A DNA stretch of 64,000 nt, taken from positions 88,383 to 152,382 of the forward strand of contig NZ_AEVS01000014.1 in assembly GCF_000189255.1 (NCBI RefSeq). The letters run 5' to 3'. Below, piece by piece: positions 8,116 to 16,509 of the stretch. Below the pieces are notes generated by a model, which saw only the letters and a program-made list of their open reading frames with translations, ran no database searches and had not been told where the DNA came from. Positions within the stretch are counted from its first letter, which is position 1. Each line of letters opens with the position of its first letter. Origin of the DNA: Vibrio brasiliensis LMG 20546. Lineage in GTDB: Bacteria > Pseudomonadota > Gammaproteobacteria > Enterobacterales > Vibrionaceae. The translations under genes and the position numbers were made by a program.

Positions 8116-9984
8116 TTAGCGCATACCTTGCTCTCTCAGCCGTTTATACAGAGTGTTGCGGCTGATATTCAAATCCTTAGCGGTCGCAGAGACATTGCGG
8201 CCGTTTTGCTCGTATACCGCTAACCAATCTTCGTTATTTAACTCTTCCTGGCTGTCCGATGTTAGCAGAGTCAACGGTGCTTGCTGTGGCTTAACCAACT
8301 CAGGTTGATGCTGCTGTAAATCTTGTAAGAAATCATCGGGGAGGTGTTCAACCGTGATGGTTTCATCTCCGGCCATCGCTAACGCAATCTGAATAACACT
8401 GACCATCTGTCTGATATTTCCAGGCCAGGGGTGTGACTTAAACATCGACAATACTTCCAGACTGATGTTTGGTGTTTCTCCTTCTGAGGCATACTTAGCC
8501 AGCAAAAACTTCACTAGTGCTTCTTTGTCTGTTCGCTCACGCAATGAAGGCAGGGAGAGGTTTAGTCCGGTCACCCGATAGTAGAGGTCCTGTCTGAATG
8601 TGCCACGTTCTACATCCTGTTTGAGATTACGGTTAGTCGCTGAAACCAGTTTAAAGTCAACAGGGTAAGAGGTGGTTGAACCAAGAGGTGTCACCTTACG
8701 CTCTTGCAGAACCCGCAGCAGGCGCGCCTGCACATTCATCGGCATATCGCCCAGTTCGTCCAGGAACAGTGTGCCTTTATCCGCTTTACGGATTAGGCCG
8801 ATATAGCCTTTGTTGCTGGCTCCGGTAAAGGCTCCTTTCTCATAGCCAAACAACTCAGACTCAACCAGTTCAGCGGGAATTGCGGCACAGTTAACTGCAA
8901 TCATAGCGGCGTGTTTACGTTCGCTCGACAGGTGTAGGGCGTTAACAAATACCTCTTTACCCACCCCGGTTTCACCATGAATAAGGATTGGAATATCGGT
9001 ATTAAGAATACGGCTCGACTGAGTGATCGCCTTTGCTAGACGGGGATCGCCCATATTGAGACGTTGCAAATCCAGCGGAGCCTTAGCGTTCTCATCACTG
9101 TTTTTGGCAATGGATTTTCGGTAATCCAGTTGTCGCCCTTGCGGGACTTTCGGGGGAGTAATAATGCCAAAGAAACTAAAGCGAGAGTGAGTGGTAATCG
9201 CCGCGGGATTAAAAGGAGGGTGTGACAGTAGTTGCTCAAGTTTAATATCGAAAATCTGATCAAGTCGCTGTAGTGCCAGATCTTGCCCGAGTACCACTTC
9301 AGCTCGACGGTTGGCGGAAACAATCACTCCCTGTTCATTGAACACCAGTAGTGAAGACCACTGGCTATCGATATTTTCCGCTGAAGTGTTAAACCACAAT
9401 AAGTAATGATCGGTTTGAAACTTTGATGCGATGAGTTGGTTTTCAATCGCTTGTGACATCAACTTGACCATGCCAAGGGTATGAGCGGTTGGCATATAGG
9501 CATCGCTGGATATCGATAGTACCCCAGCCATTTTTCTATCAGCATCAAACAGTGGAGCAGCTGAACCTGTCATAAAGCGATTCGATGTTAAAAAGTGTTC
9601 ATCATGAAATACCTGAACAATTGAGCCAGTCTCTAAAGCAGTGCCTATAGCGTTGGTACCAATCAGATTTTCCTGCCAGTTCACACCATTTTGGAACACT
9701 TGTGGCTGCCTTTGTGAGAAAAAGCGCTGTTCACCCCAACTGTTCAACACCTGCCCATTGGTGTTGGCCAAAGTGATCAGACAGTTACTATTCGCCAGCA
9801 GGCTGTCATAGAAGGGCAGTACTTTTTGCTGGGTTGTGGTCAATAGCCCTGAGTGTTCTTCAAGAGTATGGGTAAATGCCTGTCCCGTTTCCATCTCTAT
9901 GATCGGATTACTATTGTGAACGAGCCCCGCCTCCCGACAGCGTTGCCAGGAATTCTCAATCATTGATAAATGTTTCTTGTCCAT
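8116..9984 (-). CDS. sigma-54-dependent activator, AcoR-like (GAF-PAS-AAA-Fis)
   Basis: This enhancer-binding protein activates sigma-54 RNA polymerase. From the N-terminus it has a GAF-type sensor (about 70-190, with the ENLIGTNAIGTAL motif typical of AcoR) and a PAS-like segment (about 205-260, LLVFNEQGVIVSANRRAE). The AAA+ domain (about 310-540) has Walker A GETGVGKE, the sigma-54 contact loop GAFTGA and Walker B TLFLDELGDMP. A Fis-type helix-turn-helix lies at the C-terminus (SATAKDLNISRNTLYKRL). I use the ATG at 9984; an in-frame GTG at 9996 is possible. It is divergent from the ABC importer at 10329, which has a sigma-54 promoter, so that operon is the obvious target. The ligand is unknown; AcoR relatives respond to acetoin and similar small alcohols. 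Confidence 0.93.
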   Translation of the reverse strand: MDKKHLSMIENSWQRCREAGLVHNSNPIIEMETGQAFTHTLEEHSGLLTTTQQKVLPFYDSLLANSNCLITLANTNGQVLNSWGEQRFFSQRQPQVFQNGVNWQENLIGTNAIGTALETGSIVQVFHDEHFLTSNRFMTGSAAPLFDADRKMAGVLSISSDAYMPTAHTLGMVKLMSQAIENQLIASKFQTDHYLLWFNTSAENIDSQWSSLLVFNEQGVIVSANRRAEVVLGQDLALQRLDQIFDIKLEQLLSHPPFNPAAITTHSRFSFFGIITPPKVPQGRQLDYRKSIAKNSDENAKAPLDLQRLNMGDPRLAKAITQSSRILNTDIPILIHGETGVGKEVFVNALHLSSERKHAAMIAVNCAAIPAELVESELFGYEKGAFTGASNKGYIGLIRKADKGTLFLDELGDMPMNVQARLLRVLQERKVTPLGSTTSYPVDFKLVSATNRNLKQDVERGTFRQDLYYRVTGLNLSLPSLRERTDKEALVKFLLAKYASEGETPNISLEVLSMFKSHPWPGNIRQMVSVIQIALAMAGDETITVEHLPDDFLQDLQQHQPELVKPQQAPLTLLTSDSQEELNNEDWLAVYEQNGRNVSATAKDLNISRNTLYKRLREQGMR

Positions 9985-10038
9985 ACTTTTGACCACTAGC
10001 AGCGTTAAATAGGCCGAAATTAAGTAATTATTCTAATT

Positions 10039-10192
10039 GTTCGTATGTGAACGTTAATGATCACAAACGCTCATTTAACATATCACCTCCATGAACACTT
10101 TGAACATCAATTGAACACATTTTATTAACAAATGTTACCGGCGTCTCATATGTGAAATTAGCGATGAAGCCTGCCTCTTACTGAGTTGTTCA
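10039..10192 (+). promoter_or_regulatory. candidate upstream activator sites for the sigma-54 activator
   Basis: The 344-base divergent region holds a palindrome GTTCGTATGTGAAC (10039-10052). It also holds three direct TGAACA words (10092-10097, 10101-10106, 10112-10117) and one inverted TGTTCA (10187-10192). They lie 70-225 bases upstream of the sigma-54 promoter, where enhancer sites are expected. Binding is inferred, not shown. Confidence 0.5.
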
Positions 10193-10261
10193 TCAAAATA
10201 TCCTTATGTTTAAAGGGCTGGAAAGCGATTTGTAAATTTTTTGTTTCAATTTTATTTAAGT

Positions 10262-10277
10262 TGGCATGACTCTCGCT
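10262..10277 (+). promoter_or_regulatory. sigma-54 (-24/-12) promoter of the ABC importer operon
   Basis: The sequence TGGCATGACTCTCGCT matches the sigma-54 consensus with GG at 10263-10264, GC at 10275-10276 and exactly 10 bases between. Transcription should start near 10288, ahead of the GTG at 10329. The in-frame ATG at 10266 lies inside this promoter and therefore cannot be the start codon of the mRNA. Confidence 0.88.
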
Positions 10278-10328
10278 CTATTGAGCAATATCGAAAAAAA
10301 TTATTGTTCGAATGGTAAGGAGTTTTTA

Positions 10329-11417
10329 GTGTCATTAACACTTGAGCAGGTAAGCAAATACGTTGACGGAGAGATGCATATCTCTGACGTCAACCTCACC
10401 TTTGAGCCGGGCTCGTTTAATGTGTTGCTTGGACGCACGTTAGCGGGCAAGACCTCTTTAATGAGGCTCATTGCAGGGCTGGATCGCCCGACTTCTGGGA
10501 AGATATTAGTCAATGGCGTAGATGTTACTGGTGTGTCGGTTCGCGACCGCAACATCTCTATGGTCTACCAACAGTTCATCAATTATCCCAATCTGACGGT
10601 GTTTGAGAATGTTGCCTCTCCGCTGCGACTTGCAGGGATGGCCGAGAAAGAGATTCAGGAGCGCGTGCACGCCACGGCCGAAATGCTGCGCATCACTGAA
10701 CACCTGAAAAAGCACCCACTGGAACTGTCTGGTGGTCAGCAGCAACGTACCGCAATGGCTCGCGCCTTGGTTAAAGATGCGGAAATCATCTTGTTTGATG
10801 AGCCATTAGTAAACCTTGACTATAAGTTGCGTGAAGAGTTACGTCAGGAGATGCGTGAGCTATTCCAGACCAGACACACCATCGCGATCTACGCCACGAC
10901 AGAGCCGAATGAAGCGTTAGCACTAGGCGGTACAACGACCATTCTTCATGAAGGTAAAGTGATTCAGTCTGGTCCAACGGCCTCTGTCTACCATCATCCG
11001 GATAACGTTGATTCAGCGACTCTGTTTAGTGAGCCGCCTATCAACCTGATTTCCGGGGAAATTACTTCTAACGAAGTGACCTTCGATCAGAGTGCTCACT
11101 TCCCACTGAACCAATCTCTGAGCAAATTGGATATGGGGCACTACCAGTTTGGTATTCGTCCAAGCCACCTCAGCCTGTTACCTAAGAATGACGATGACGT
11201 TGAATTAACTGTTCAGGTTGAAGTAGCAGAAATCAGTGGCTCGGAAACATTCCTTCATGTGCGCAATGCGCATCTGGATATGGTGCTGCATTTGCCTGGC
11301 GTACACAGCTATGACGTCGATGAGACGATCAAAATCTATATTCCAATCCACAAATTCTATGTCTTCGGTATGGATAACGATCTCATCCATGCCCCGATTC
11401 GTGATGTTAGGGGATAG
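10329..11417 (+). CDS. glpS: ABC importer ATPase, GlpS-like (lacks H-loop histidine)
   Basis: This is one of two paired ATPases of a carbohydrate/polyol importer (CUT1 type with a C-terminal TOBE/MalK-like domain). The start is the GTG at 10329, which has TAAGGAG 6 bases upstream; the longer reading from 10266 begins inside the promoter. In the 362-residue protein Walker A is GRTLAGKT (35-42), the Q-loop is Gln81, the signature LSGGQ (133-137) is intact and Walker B is FDEP with Glu158. The H-loop reads ATTEPNEA, so the conserved histidine is replaced by Thr191. The gene order resembles the Rhizobium glycerol operon glpSTPQUV. The substrate here is not proven. Confidence 0.85.
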   Translation: MSLTLEQVSKYVDGEMHISDVNLTFEPGSFNVLLGRTLAGKTSLMRLIAGLDRPTSGKILVNGVDVTGVSVRDRNISMVYQQFINYPNLTVFENVASPLRLAGMAEKEIQERVHATAEMLRITEHLKKHPLELSGGQQQRTAMARALVKDAEIILFDEPLVNLDYKLREELRQEMRELFQTRHTIAIYATTEPNEALALGGTTTILHEGKVIQSGPTASVYHHPDNVDSATLFSEPPINLISGEITSNEVTFDQSAHFPLNQSLSKLDMGHYQFGIRPSHLSLLPKNDDDVELTVQVEVAEISGSETFLHVRNAHLDMVLHLPGVHSYDVDETIKIYIPIHKFYVFGMDNDLIHAPIRDVRG

Positions 11418-11422
11418 CGTTC

Positions 11423-12523
11423 ATGGTTCAAATTACACTAAATTCACTGGCTCACACCTACGATAAAAAGCCGACATCAGATTCGATCTATGCGATCAAA
11501 GAGATGAACCACGTGTGGAAGCAGGGTGGAGCGTATGCACTACTAGGCCCATCTGGTTGTGGTAAGTCGACCTTGCTCAATATCATTTCTGGTTTGATGA
11601 GCCCATCTCAGGGCGATGTGATGTTTGATGATGTTCGGGTTAATGAACTTCGTCCACAAGATCGCAATATTGCACAGGTTTTCCAGTTTCCGGTTATCTA
11701 CGACACCATGACGGTGTACGACAACCTTGCATTTCCGCTGCGCAATATGAAGGTTCATAAAGCCAAAATACATTCCAAGGTGACAGAAATAGCAGAGATT
11801 CTGGAACTGACTAATGTGTTATCGAAAAAAGCTCAGCACCTTACGGCTGACGAAAAACAGAAAGTGTCGATGGGGCGTGGCCTGGTACGTGACGATGTAT
11901 CGGCGATTCTGTTTGATGAGCCATTAACGGTAATCGATCCGCAACTGAAATGGAAATTGCGCCGTAAGCTCAAACAGATCCACCAGCAGTTCAATATCAC
12001 CATGGTGTACGTTACTCACGATCAGTTAGAAGCCTCAACCTTCGCCGATGAAATCGCTGTGATGTACAACGGTCAGATTGTTCAGTTTGGCACACCGCGT
12101 GAACTGTTCGAACGACCAAACCATACCTTCGTCGGCTACTTTATTGGCAGTCCGGGGATGAACTTAATGGAGGTCACTCCGACCGAAAATGGCGTCCGGT
12201 TTGACGATGTAGAAGTGCCACTATCTGAGTCTTACCGTCACGCCATCTCACAAGCTGGGAGCAATAACATCAAGATCGGCATTCGACCTGAGTTTGTTCA
12301 TGTTTGGGAGAAAGGTAATGACTCCGCCCTGCTATGTGACGTGCTCCATGTAGAAGATCTAGGTACCTACAAAATTGTCACCCTCAAGCTGGGCTCTAAA
12401 CATATCAAAGCGCGTCTGCAAGAAGACCAACCTGTGCCAGAAAAGCACGCTTATATCAGCTTCCCAGAGCAATGGACCATGCTGTATGTCGATGAATTTC
12501 TAGTCAATGTAGGGGAAGAGTAA
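11423..12523 (+). CDS. glpT: ABC importer ATPase, GlpT-like (degenerate signature motif)
   Basis: This is the second ATPase of the importer, 366 residues, 5 bases after glpS. Walker A GPSGCGKS (42-49), Walker B FDEP (Glu166) and the H-loop His199 (VYVTHDQLEA) are intact, but the ABC signature reads LTADE (140-144) instead of LSGGQ. This is the mirror image of the defect in GlpS, so the two should form an asymmetric dimer with one consensus ATP site. A TOBE-like C-terminal domain follows. Its TAA stop overlaps the ATG of the next gene by one base. Despite the shared symbol, it is unrelated to the GlpT glycerol-3-phosphate antiporter. Confidence 0.85.
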   Translation: MVQITLNSLAHTYDKKPTSDSIYAIKEMNHVWKQGGAYALLGPSGCGKSTLLNIISGLMSPSQGDVMFDDVRVNELRPQDRNIAQVFQFPVIYDTMTVYDNLAFPLRNMKVHKAKIHSKVTEIAEILELTNVLSKKAQHLTADEKQKVSMGRGLVRDDVSAILFDEPLTVIDPQLKWKLRRKLKQIHQQFNITMVYVTHDQLEASTFADEIAVMYNGQIVQFGTPRELFERPNHTFVGYFIGSPGMNLMEVTPTENGVRFDDVEVPLSESYRHAISQAGSNNIKIGIRPEFVHVWEKGNDSALLCDVLHVEDLGTYKIVTLKLGSKHIKARLQEDQPVPEKHAYISFPEQWTMLYVDEFLVNVGEE

Positions 12524-13386
12524 TGGATAAGGTTTCGAACAACAAAGCGTGGTTCCTTGTTCTGCCAGTGTTCGCGCTGGTGGCGTTCAGTGCCATCGTT
12601 CCTCTGATGACGGTAGTGAACTACTCACTACAAGATATCTTTGATGCTAATACCGCCTATTTTGTTGGTACTGAGTGGTATCGTGAAATCCTCAATGACG
12701 AGAGATTGCACGGAGCACTTCTGCGCCAGTTTGGTTTTACGTTCACCATCTTACTGATTGAAGTGCCACTCGGGATTATCGTCGCACTGACGATGCCTAC
12801 CAAAGGGCGCTGGTCAGCTTTCTGTCTGATTGTTCTGGCGATTCCACTGCTTATCCCACTTAACGTTGTCGGGACTATCTGGCAGATCTTCGGTCGTGCA
12901 GATATCGGTCTGTTCGGTTGGGCTCTCAATGGTATGGGGGTCGACTACAACTACGCTGGCAACCCGCTTGATGCCTGGTTAACCGTGATTCTGATGGATG
13001 TGTGGCACTGGACTTCACTGATTGCACTGCTGTGTTACTCAGGGTTACGCGCTATTCCGGATGCTTACTATCAGGCTGCGAATATCGACCGAGCTTCGAC
13101 CTGGTCAATCATTCGCTACATCCAGCTACCTAAGCTCAAGAGCGTGCTGCTGATAGGCATTCTGATCCGCTTTATGGATAGCTTCATGATCTACACCGAA
13201 CCGTTTGTACTGACAGGTGGTGGTCCGGGTAACTCGACAACTTTCCTCAGTCAGACACTAACCAAAATGGCCATTGGCCAGTTTGATATCGGTCCGGCAG
13301 CTGCATTCTCGATCATCTACTTCCTGATCATCCTATTGGTGAGCTGGGTGTTCTACACCGCAATGACGCACGGTGAAAGTAAGTAA
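12523..13386 (+). CDS. glpP: ABC importer permease, GlpP-like
   Basis: The 287-residue inner-membrane permease has six predicted helices and the MalF/UgpA-type coupling loop (YYQAANIDRASTWSIIRYIQLPKLKS, the EAA motif in variant form) facing the ATPases. It starts on the last base of the glpT stop (TAATG), which implies translational coupling. With the next gene it forms the membrane channel of the importer. The naming follows gene order in glpSTPQUV operons and is inferred. Confidence 0.85.
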   Translation: MDKVSNNKAWFLVLPVFALVAFSAIVPLMTVVNYSLQDIFDANTAYFVGTEWYREILNDERLHGALLRQFGFTFTILLIEVPLGIIVALTMPTKGRWSAFCLIVLAIPLLIPLNVVGTIWQIFGRADIGLFGWALNGMGVDYNYAGNPLDAWLTVILMDVWHWTSLIALLCYSGLRAIPDAYYQAANIDRASTWSIIRYIQLPKLKSVLLIGILIRFMDSFMIYTEPFVLTGGGPGNSTTFLSQTLTKMAIGQFDIGPAAAFSIIYFLIILLVSWVFYTAMTHGESK

Positions 13387-13396
13387 GGAAACAACA

Positions 13397-14221
13397 ATGG
13401 CGATGACAAAATCAAAATACACCCGATACACACAGATCGTCGGGCTAGCGTTCTACATCATCTGTTTGATGCTGCCAATTTACTGGTTGCTCAACATGTC
13501 GTTTAAAGAAAACCAGGAGATCTTAGGGAGCCTGAGCTTCTTCCCTGAGAACTGGACGTTTAAGAACTACGCAACCATCTTCTCCGACTCAAGTTGGTAC
13601 ATGGGTTACGTTAACTCGATCATCTATGTAGTGATGAACATGGTGATCACCTTAACCGTTGCGTTGCCTGCGGCATATGCGTTCTCGCGCTTTAAGTTCG
13701 TCGGTGATAAGCACCTGTTCTTCTGGCTACTGACTAACCGTATGGCACCACCAGCAGTATTCCTGCTGCCATTCTTCCAGCTTTACTCTTCGGTTGGTCT
13801 GTTTGACACCCATATTGCGGTTGCGTTGGCACACTGTCTGTTCAACGTGCCACTAGCGGTATGGATTCTGGAAGGTTTCATGTCGAGCGTTCCTCGTGAA
13901 ATCGACGAAACGGCTTACATTGATGGTTACAGCTTTCCTAAGTTCTTCATCAAAATCTTTTTGCCGATGATCCGTTCGGGGATTGGGGTCTCGGCTTTTT
14001 TCTGCTTCATGTTCAGCTGGGTAGAGCTACTGCTCGCTCGTACCTTGACCTCCGTAGATGCCAAGCCGATTTCGGCAGTAATGACGCGTACAGTCAGTGC
14101 ATCTGGTATCGACTGGGGCGTATTGGCGGCAGCCGGCGTGCTGACCATTCTACCGGGTATTTTAGTTATCTGGTTCGTTAGAAACCATGTCGCGAAAGGT
14201 TTCGCGCTAGGTCGAGTTTAA
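13397..14221 (+). CDS. glpQ: ABC importer permease, GlpQ-like
   Basis: The 274-residue permease has six predicted helices and a MalG-type EAA loop (EIDETAYIDGYSFPKFFIKIFLP). I use the ATG at 13397, preceded by AAGGAA just after the glpP stop. An in-frame GTG at 13373 would lie inside glpP and lacks a ribosome site. The C-terminus ends FALGRV, as CUT1 permeases of this group do. It pairs with GlpP. It is not the glycerophosphodiesterase also called GlpQ. Confidence 0.85.
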   Translation: MAMTKSKYTRYTQIVGLAFYIICLMLPIYWLLNMSFKENQEILGSLSFFPENWTFKNYATIFSDSSWYMGYVNSIIYVVMNMVITLTVALPAAYAFSRFKFVGDKHLFFWLLTNRMAPPAVFLLPFFQLYSSVGLFDTHIAVALAHCLFNVPLAVWILEGFMSSVPREIDETAYIDGYSFPKFFIKIFLPMIRSGIGVSAFFCFMFSWVELLLARTLTSVDAKPISAVMTRTVSASGIDWGVLAAAGVLTILPGILVIWFVRNHVAKGFALGRV

Positions 14222-14232
14222 GGAGAAATATC

Positions 14233-14505
14233 ATGGCTTGGATGGCATGGACTACCCCTTCAGCACTGTTCTTTCTCGGAATCGCGTTGATCTTGATAAC
14301 CATGACGGTGCGTGAGATCCGCACACCGTGTATCGAGCGTAAGGGCTTTCTACCGATCACAACCACTCGTGGTGATCGACTATTTATCGGTTTACTGAGC
14401 TCCGCTTTTATCCATTTGGGATTTGTCGGACTGAGTGAGCTTTCAATTTGGGTGCCATTTACCATCAGCGTAATTTGGCTGGGTACGGTTTTGAAATGGG
14501 GATAA
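14233..14505 (+). CDS. glpU: DUF2160 small membrane protein, GlpU-like
   Basis: The 90-residue protein has three hydrophobic segments (about residues 8-25, 50-65 and 70-88) and matches the DUF2160 family found only in this kind of ABC operon. An AAGGAG ribosome site precedes the ATG, 11 bases after glpQ. Its role is not known; by position it may be an accessory membrane subunit of the importer. A weak hairpin in the 115 bases after it may balance expression against the more abundant binding protein. Confidence 0.8.
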   Translation: MAWMAWTTPSALFFLGIALILITMTVREIRTPCIERKGFLPITTTRGDRLFIGLLSSAFIHLGFVGLSELSIWVPFTISVIWLGTVLKWG

Positions 14506-14620
14506 ATACAACTGACTGACATGTGTTCATGACCAGCCTGACAGAGTGCCATAGTCACTGGTTAATGAGCGTAATCAATAACGTAAGAGACAGAATACTC
14601 ATAACTGGAGTTAGACAAGA

Positions 14621-16339
14621 ATGAAAAAGGATATCAAAAAGTCTTACCTTGCACGTAGCTTAGCACTGACATTTGCGCTTGCTGCAATCTCACCTGCTGC
14701 GCTAGCTGATATGGCTGCTGCGAAAAAATGGATGAGTGATGAGTTCACTCCTTCGACTCTGTCGAAAGAGGAACAGACGCAAGAGATGCAGTGGTTTATC
14801 GATGCTGCTAAGCCTTTCCAAGGTATGGAAATCAATGTTGCTTCTGAGACCATCACGACGCACGAGTACGAAGCGAAAGTGTTAGCAAAAGCTTTCTACG
14901 AAATCACAGGTATCAAGGTTAACCACGACCTTATTCAGGAAGGTGACGTAGTAGAGAAGTTACAGACTCAGATGCAGACTGGCCGTAATATTTACGATGG
15001 CTACATTAACGATTCCGACTTGATTGGTACTCACGTTCGTTACGGTAAAGTTGTACCTATTTCAGACTTCATTGAAGGTGAAGGGAAGAGCGTAACCAAC
15101 CCATATCTAGACCTGCCAGACTTTATCGGTCTGGACTTCACAACAGGTCCGGATGGTAAGCTTTACCAACTACCGGATCAGCAGTTTGCTAACCTGTACT
15201 GGTTCCGTGCAGACTGGTTTGAACGTGAAGATCTTAAAGCGAAATTCAAAAAAGAGTACGGCTATGAGCTGGGTGTACCACTAAACTGGTCTGCTTATGA
15301 AGATATCGCTGAGTTCTTTACCGATAAAGTAAAAACTATCGATGGAGAGCCTGTTTACGGTCACATGGACTACGGTAAGAAAGATCCTTCACTAGGCTGG
15401 CGTTTCACCGACTCATGGTTCTCTATGGCTGGTGCTGGCGATAAGGGTATTCCAAACGGTCTGCCAGTAGACGAGTGGGGCATCCGTATTGAAGGCTGTA
15501 AACCTGTTGGTTCAGATGTCGCTCGTGGCGGTGCTACCAATGGTCCGGCAGCGGTATATGCGACAACCAAATACGTTGACTGGCTCAAGCAGTACGCGCC
15601 ACCAGAAGCTCAGGGTATGACGTTTGGTGAAGCAGGTCCGGTTCCGGCTCAAGGTTCTATCGCTCAGCAAATCTTCTGGTACACCGCCTTTACTGCTGAC
15701 ATGACTAAGCCAGGACTACCGGTCGTAAACGCAGACGGTACGCCTAAGTGGCGTATGGCTCCATCTCCACGTGGTCCTTACTGGGAAGATGGTATGAAGC
15801 TTGGTTACCAAGACGCGGGTTCTTGGACATTCCTTAACAGCACGCCGCTTGATCGTCGTCAGGCAGCCTGGCTATATGCTCAGTTTGTGGTCTCTAAATC
15901 AGTCAGTCTGAAGAAAACTCTGGTTGGCCTAACGCCAATTCGTGAGTCAGACATCAACTCTGACGCGATGACGGAAGCGGCACCAAAACTGGGTGGTTTG
16001 GTTGAGTTCTACCGCAGTGATGCACGTAAACAGTGGACGCCAACGGGTACTAACGTTCCAGATTATCCGAAGCTAGCTCAGCTATGGTGGCAATACGTTT
16101 CTGAAGCGGCAAGTGGCGAGAAAACACCTCAGGAAGCTTTGGATGGCCTGGCGAAAGCACAAGACCGTGTACTTCAACGTCTGGAACGTAGTGGTGCGCA
16201 AGGTGAGTGTGGTCCTCAGCTAAATCCTAAGAAAGATCCAGATTACTGGCTATCTAAACTGGGGGCGCCAAAAGCGAAGCTGGCTAACGAAAAGCCACAG
16301 GGTAAAACTATCGCTTATAAAGATCTCATCGCTCAATAA
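14621..16339 (+). CDS. glpV: ABC importer substrate-binding protein, GlpV-like
   Basis: The 572-residue periplasmic protein begins with a signal peptide (basic KKDIKKSYLAR, hydrophobic core, cleavage near ALA-DMAAA). It is longer than usual sugar-binding proteins (about 400-450), as is normal for the GlpV group. Binding-protein features include IYDGYINDSDLIG, LPDQQFANLYWFR and AWLYAQFVVSK. It would capture the substrate, proposed as glycerol or a related small polyol or diol, and hand it to GlpPQ. No glycerol kinase or dehydrogenase is in the window, so the substrate stays open. A strong terminator follows. Confidence 0.85.
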   Translation: MKKDIKKSYLARSLALTFALAAISPAALADMAAAKKWMSDEFTPSTLSKEEQTQEMQWFIDAAKPFQGMEINVASETITTHEYEAKVLAKAFYEITGIKVNHDLIQEGDVVEKLQTQMQTGRNIYDGYINDSDLIGTHVRYGKVVPISDFIEGEGKSVTNPYLDLPDFIGLDFTTGPDGKLYQLPDQQFANLYWFRADWFEREDLKAKFKKEYGYELGVPLNWSAYEDIAEFFTDKVKTIDGEPVYGHMDYGKKDPSLGWRFTDSWFSMAGAGDKGIPNGLPVDEWGIRIEGCKPVGSDVARGGATNGPAAVYATTKYVDWLKQYAPPEAQGMTFGEAGPVPAQGSIAQQIFWYTAFTADMTKPGLPVVNADGTPKWRMAPSPRGPYWEDGMKLGYQDAGSWTFLNSTPLDRRQAAWLYAQFVVSKSVSLKKTLVGLTPIRESDINSDAMTEAAPKLGGLVEFYRSDARKQWTPTGTNVPDYPKLAQLWWQYVSEAASGEKTPQEALDGLAKAQDRVLQRLERSGAQGECGPQLNPKKDPDYWLSKLGAPKAKLANEKPQGKTIAYKDLIAQ

Positions 16340-16376
16340 TAGGTTTTCAAACACCTAATTGATGATTTCTCCCTCC

Positions 16377-16416
16377 TACCCGCTCTCGTCTGTCTAAGGC
16401 TTGAGCGGGTATTTTG
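16377..16416 (+). terminator. terminator of the ABC importer operon
   Basis: A 9-bp perfect stem TACCCGCTC / GAGCGGGTA (16377-16385 and 16403-16411) with a 17-base loop is followed by TTTTG. Confidence 0.8.
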
Positions 16417-16509
16417 ATTCGAGCCAAATCATACGCTTATATCACTCTTCAAATTTAGCAGCATGTGCTAGTCTCACCCTAGTTGCGGCAATAATAGTGT
16501 GAGTGCATT

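Noticed and set aside
10046-10065. CRP-like palindrome TGTGA ... TCACA upstream of the sigma-54 activator
   Set aside because: The spacer is 10 bases instead of the 6 required for a CRP site.
10266-10328. 21-residue N-terminal extension of the GlpS-like ATPase
   Set aside because: The ATG lies within the -24/-12 sigma-54 promoter and cannot be in the mRNA.
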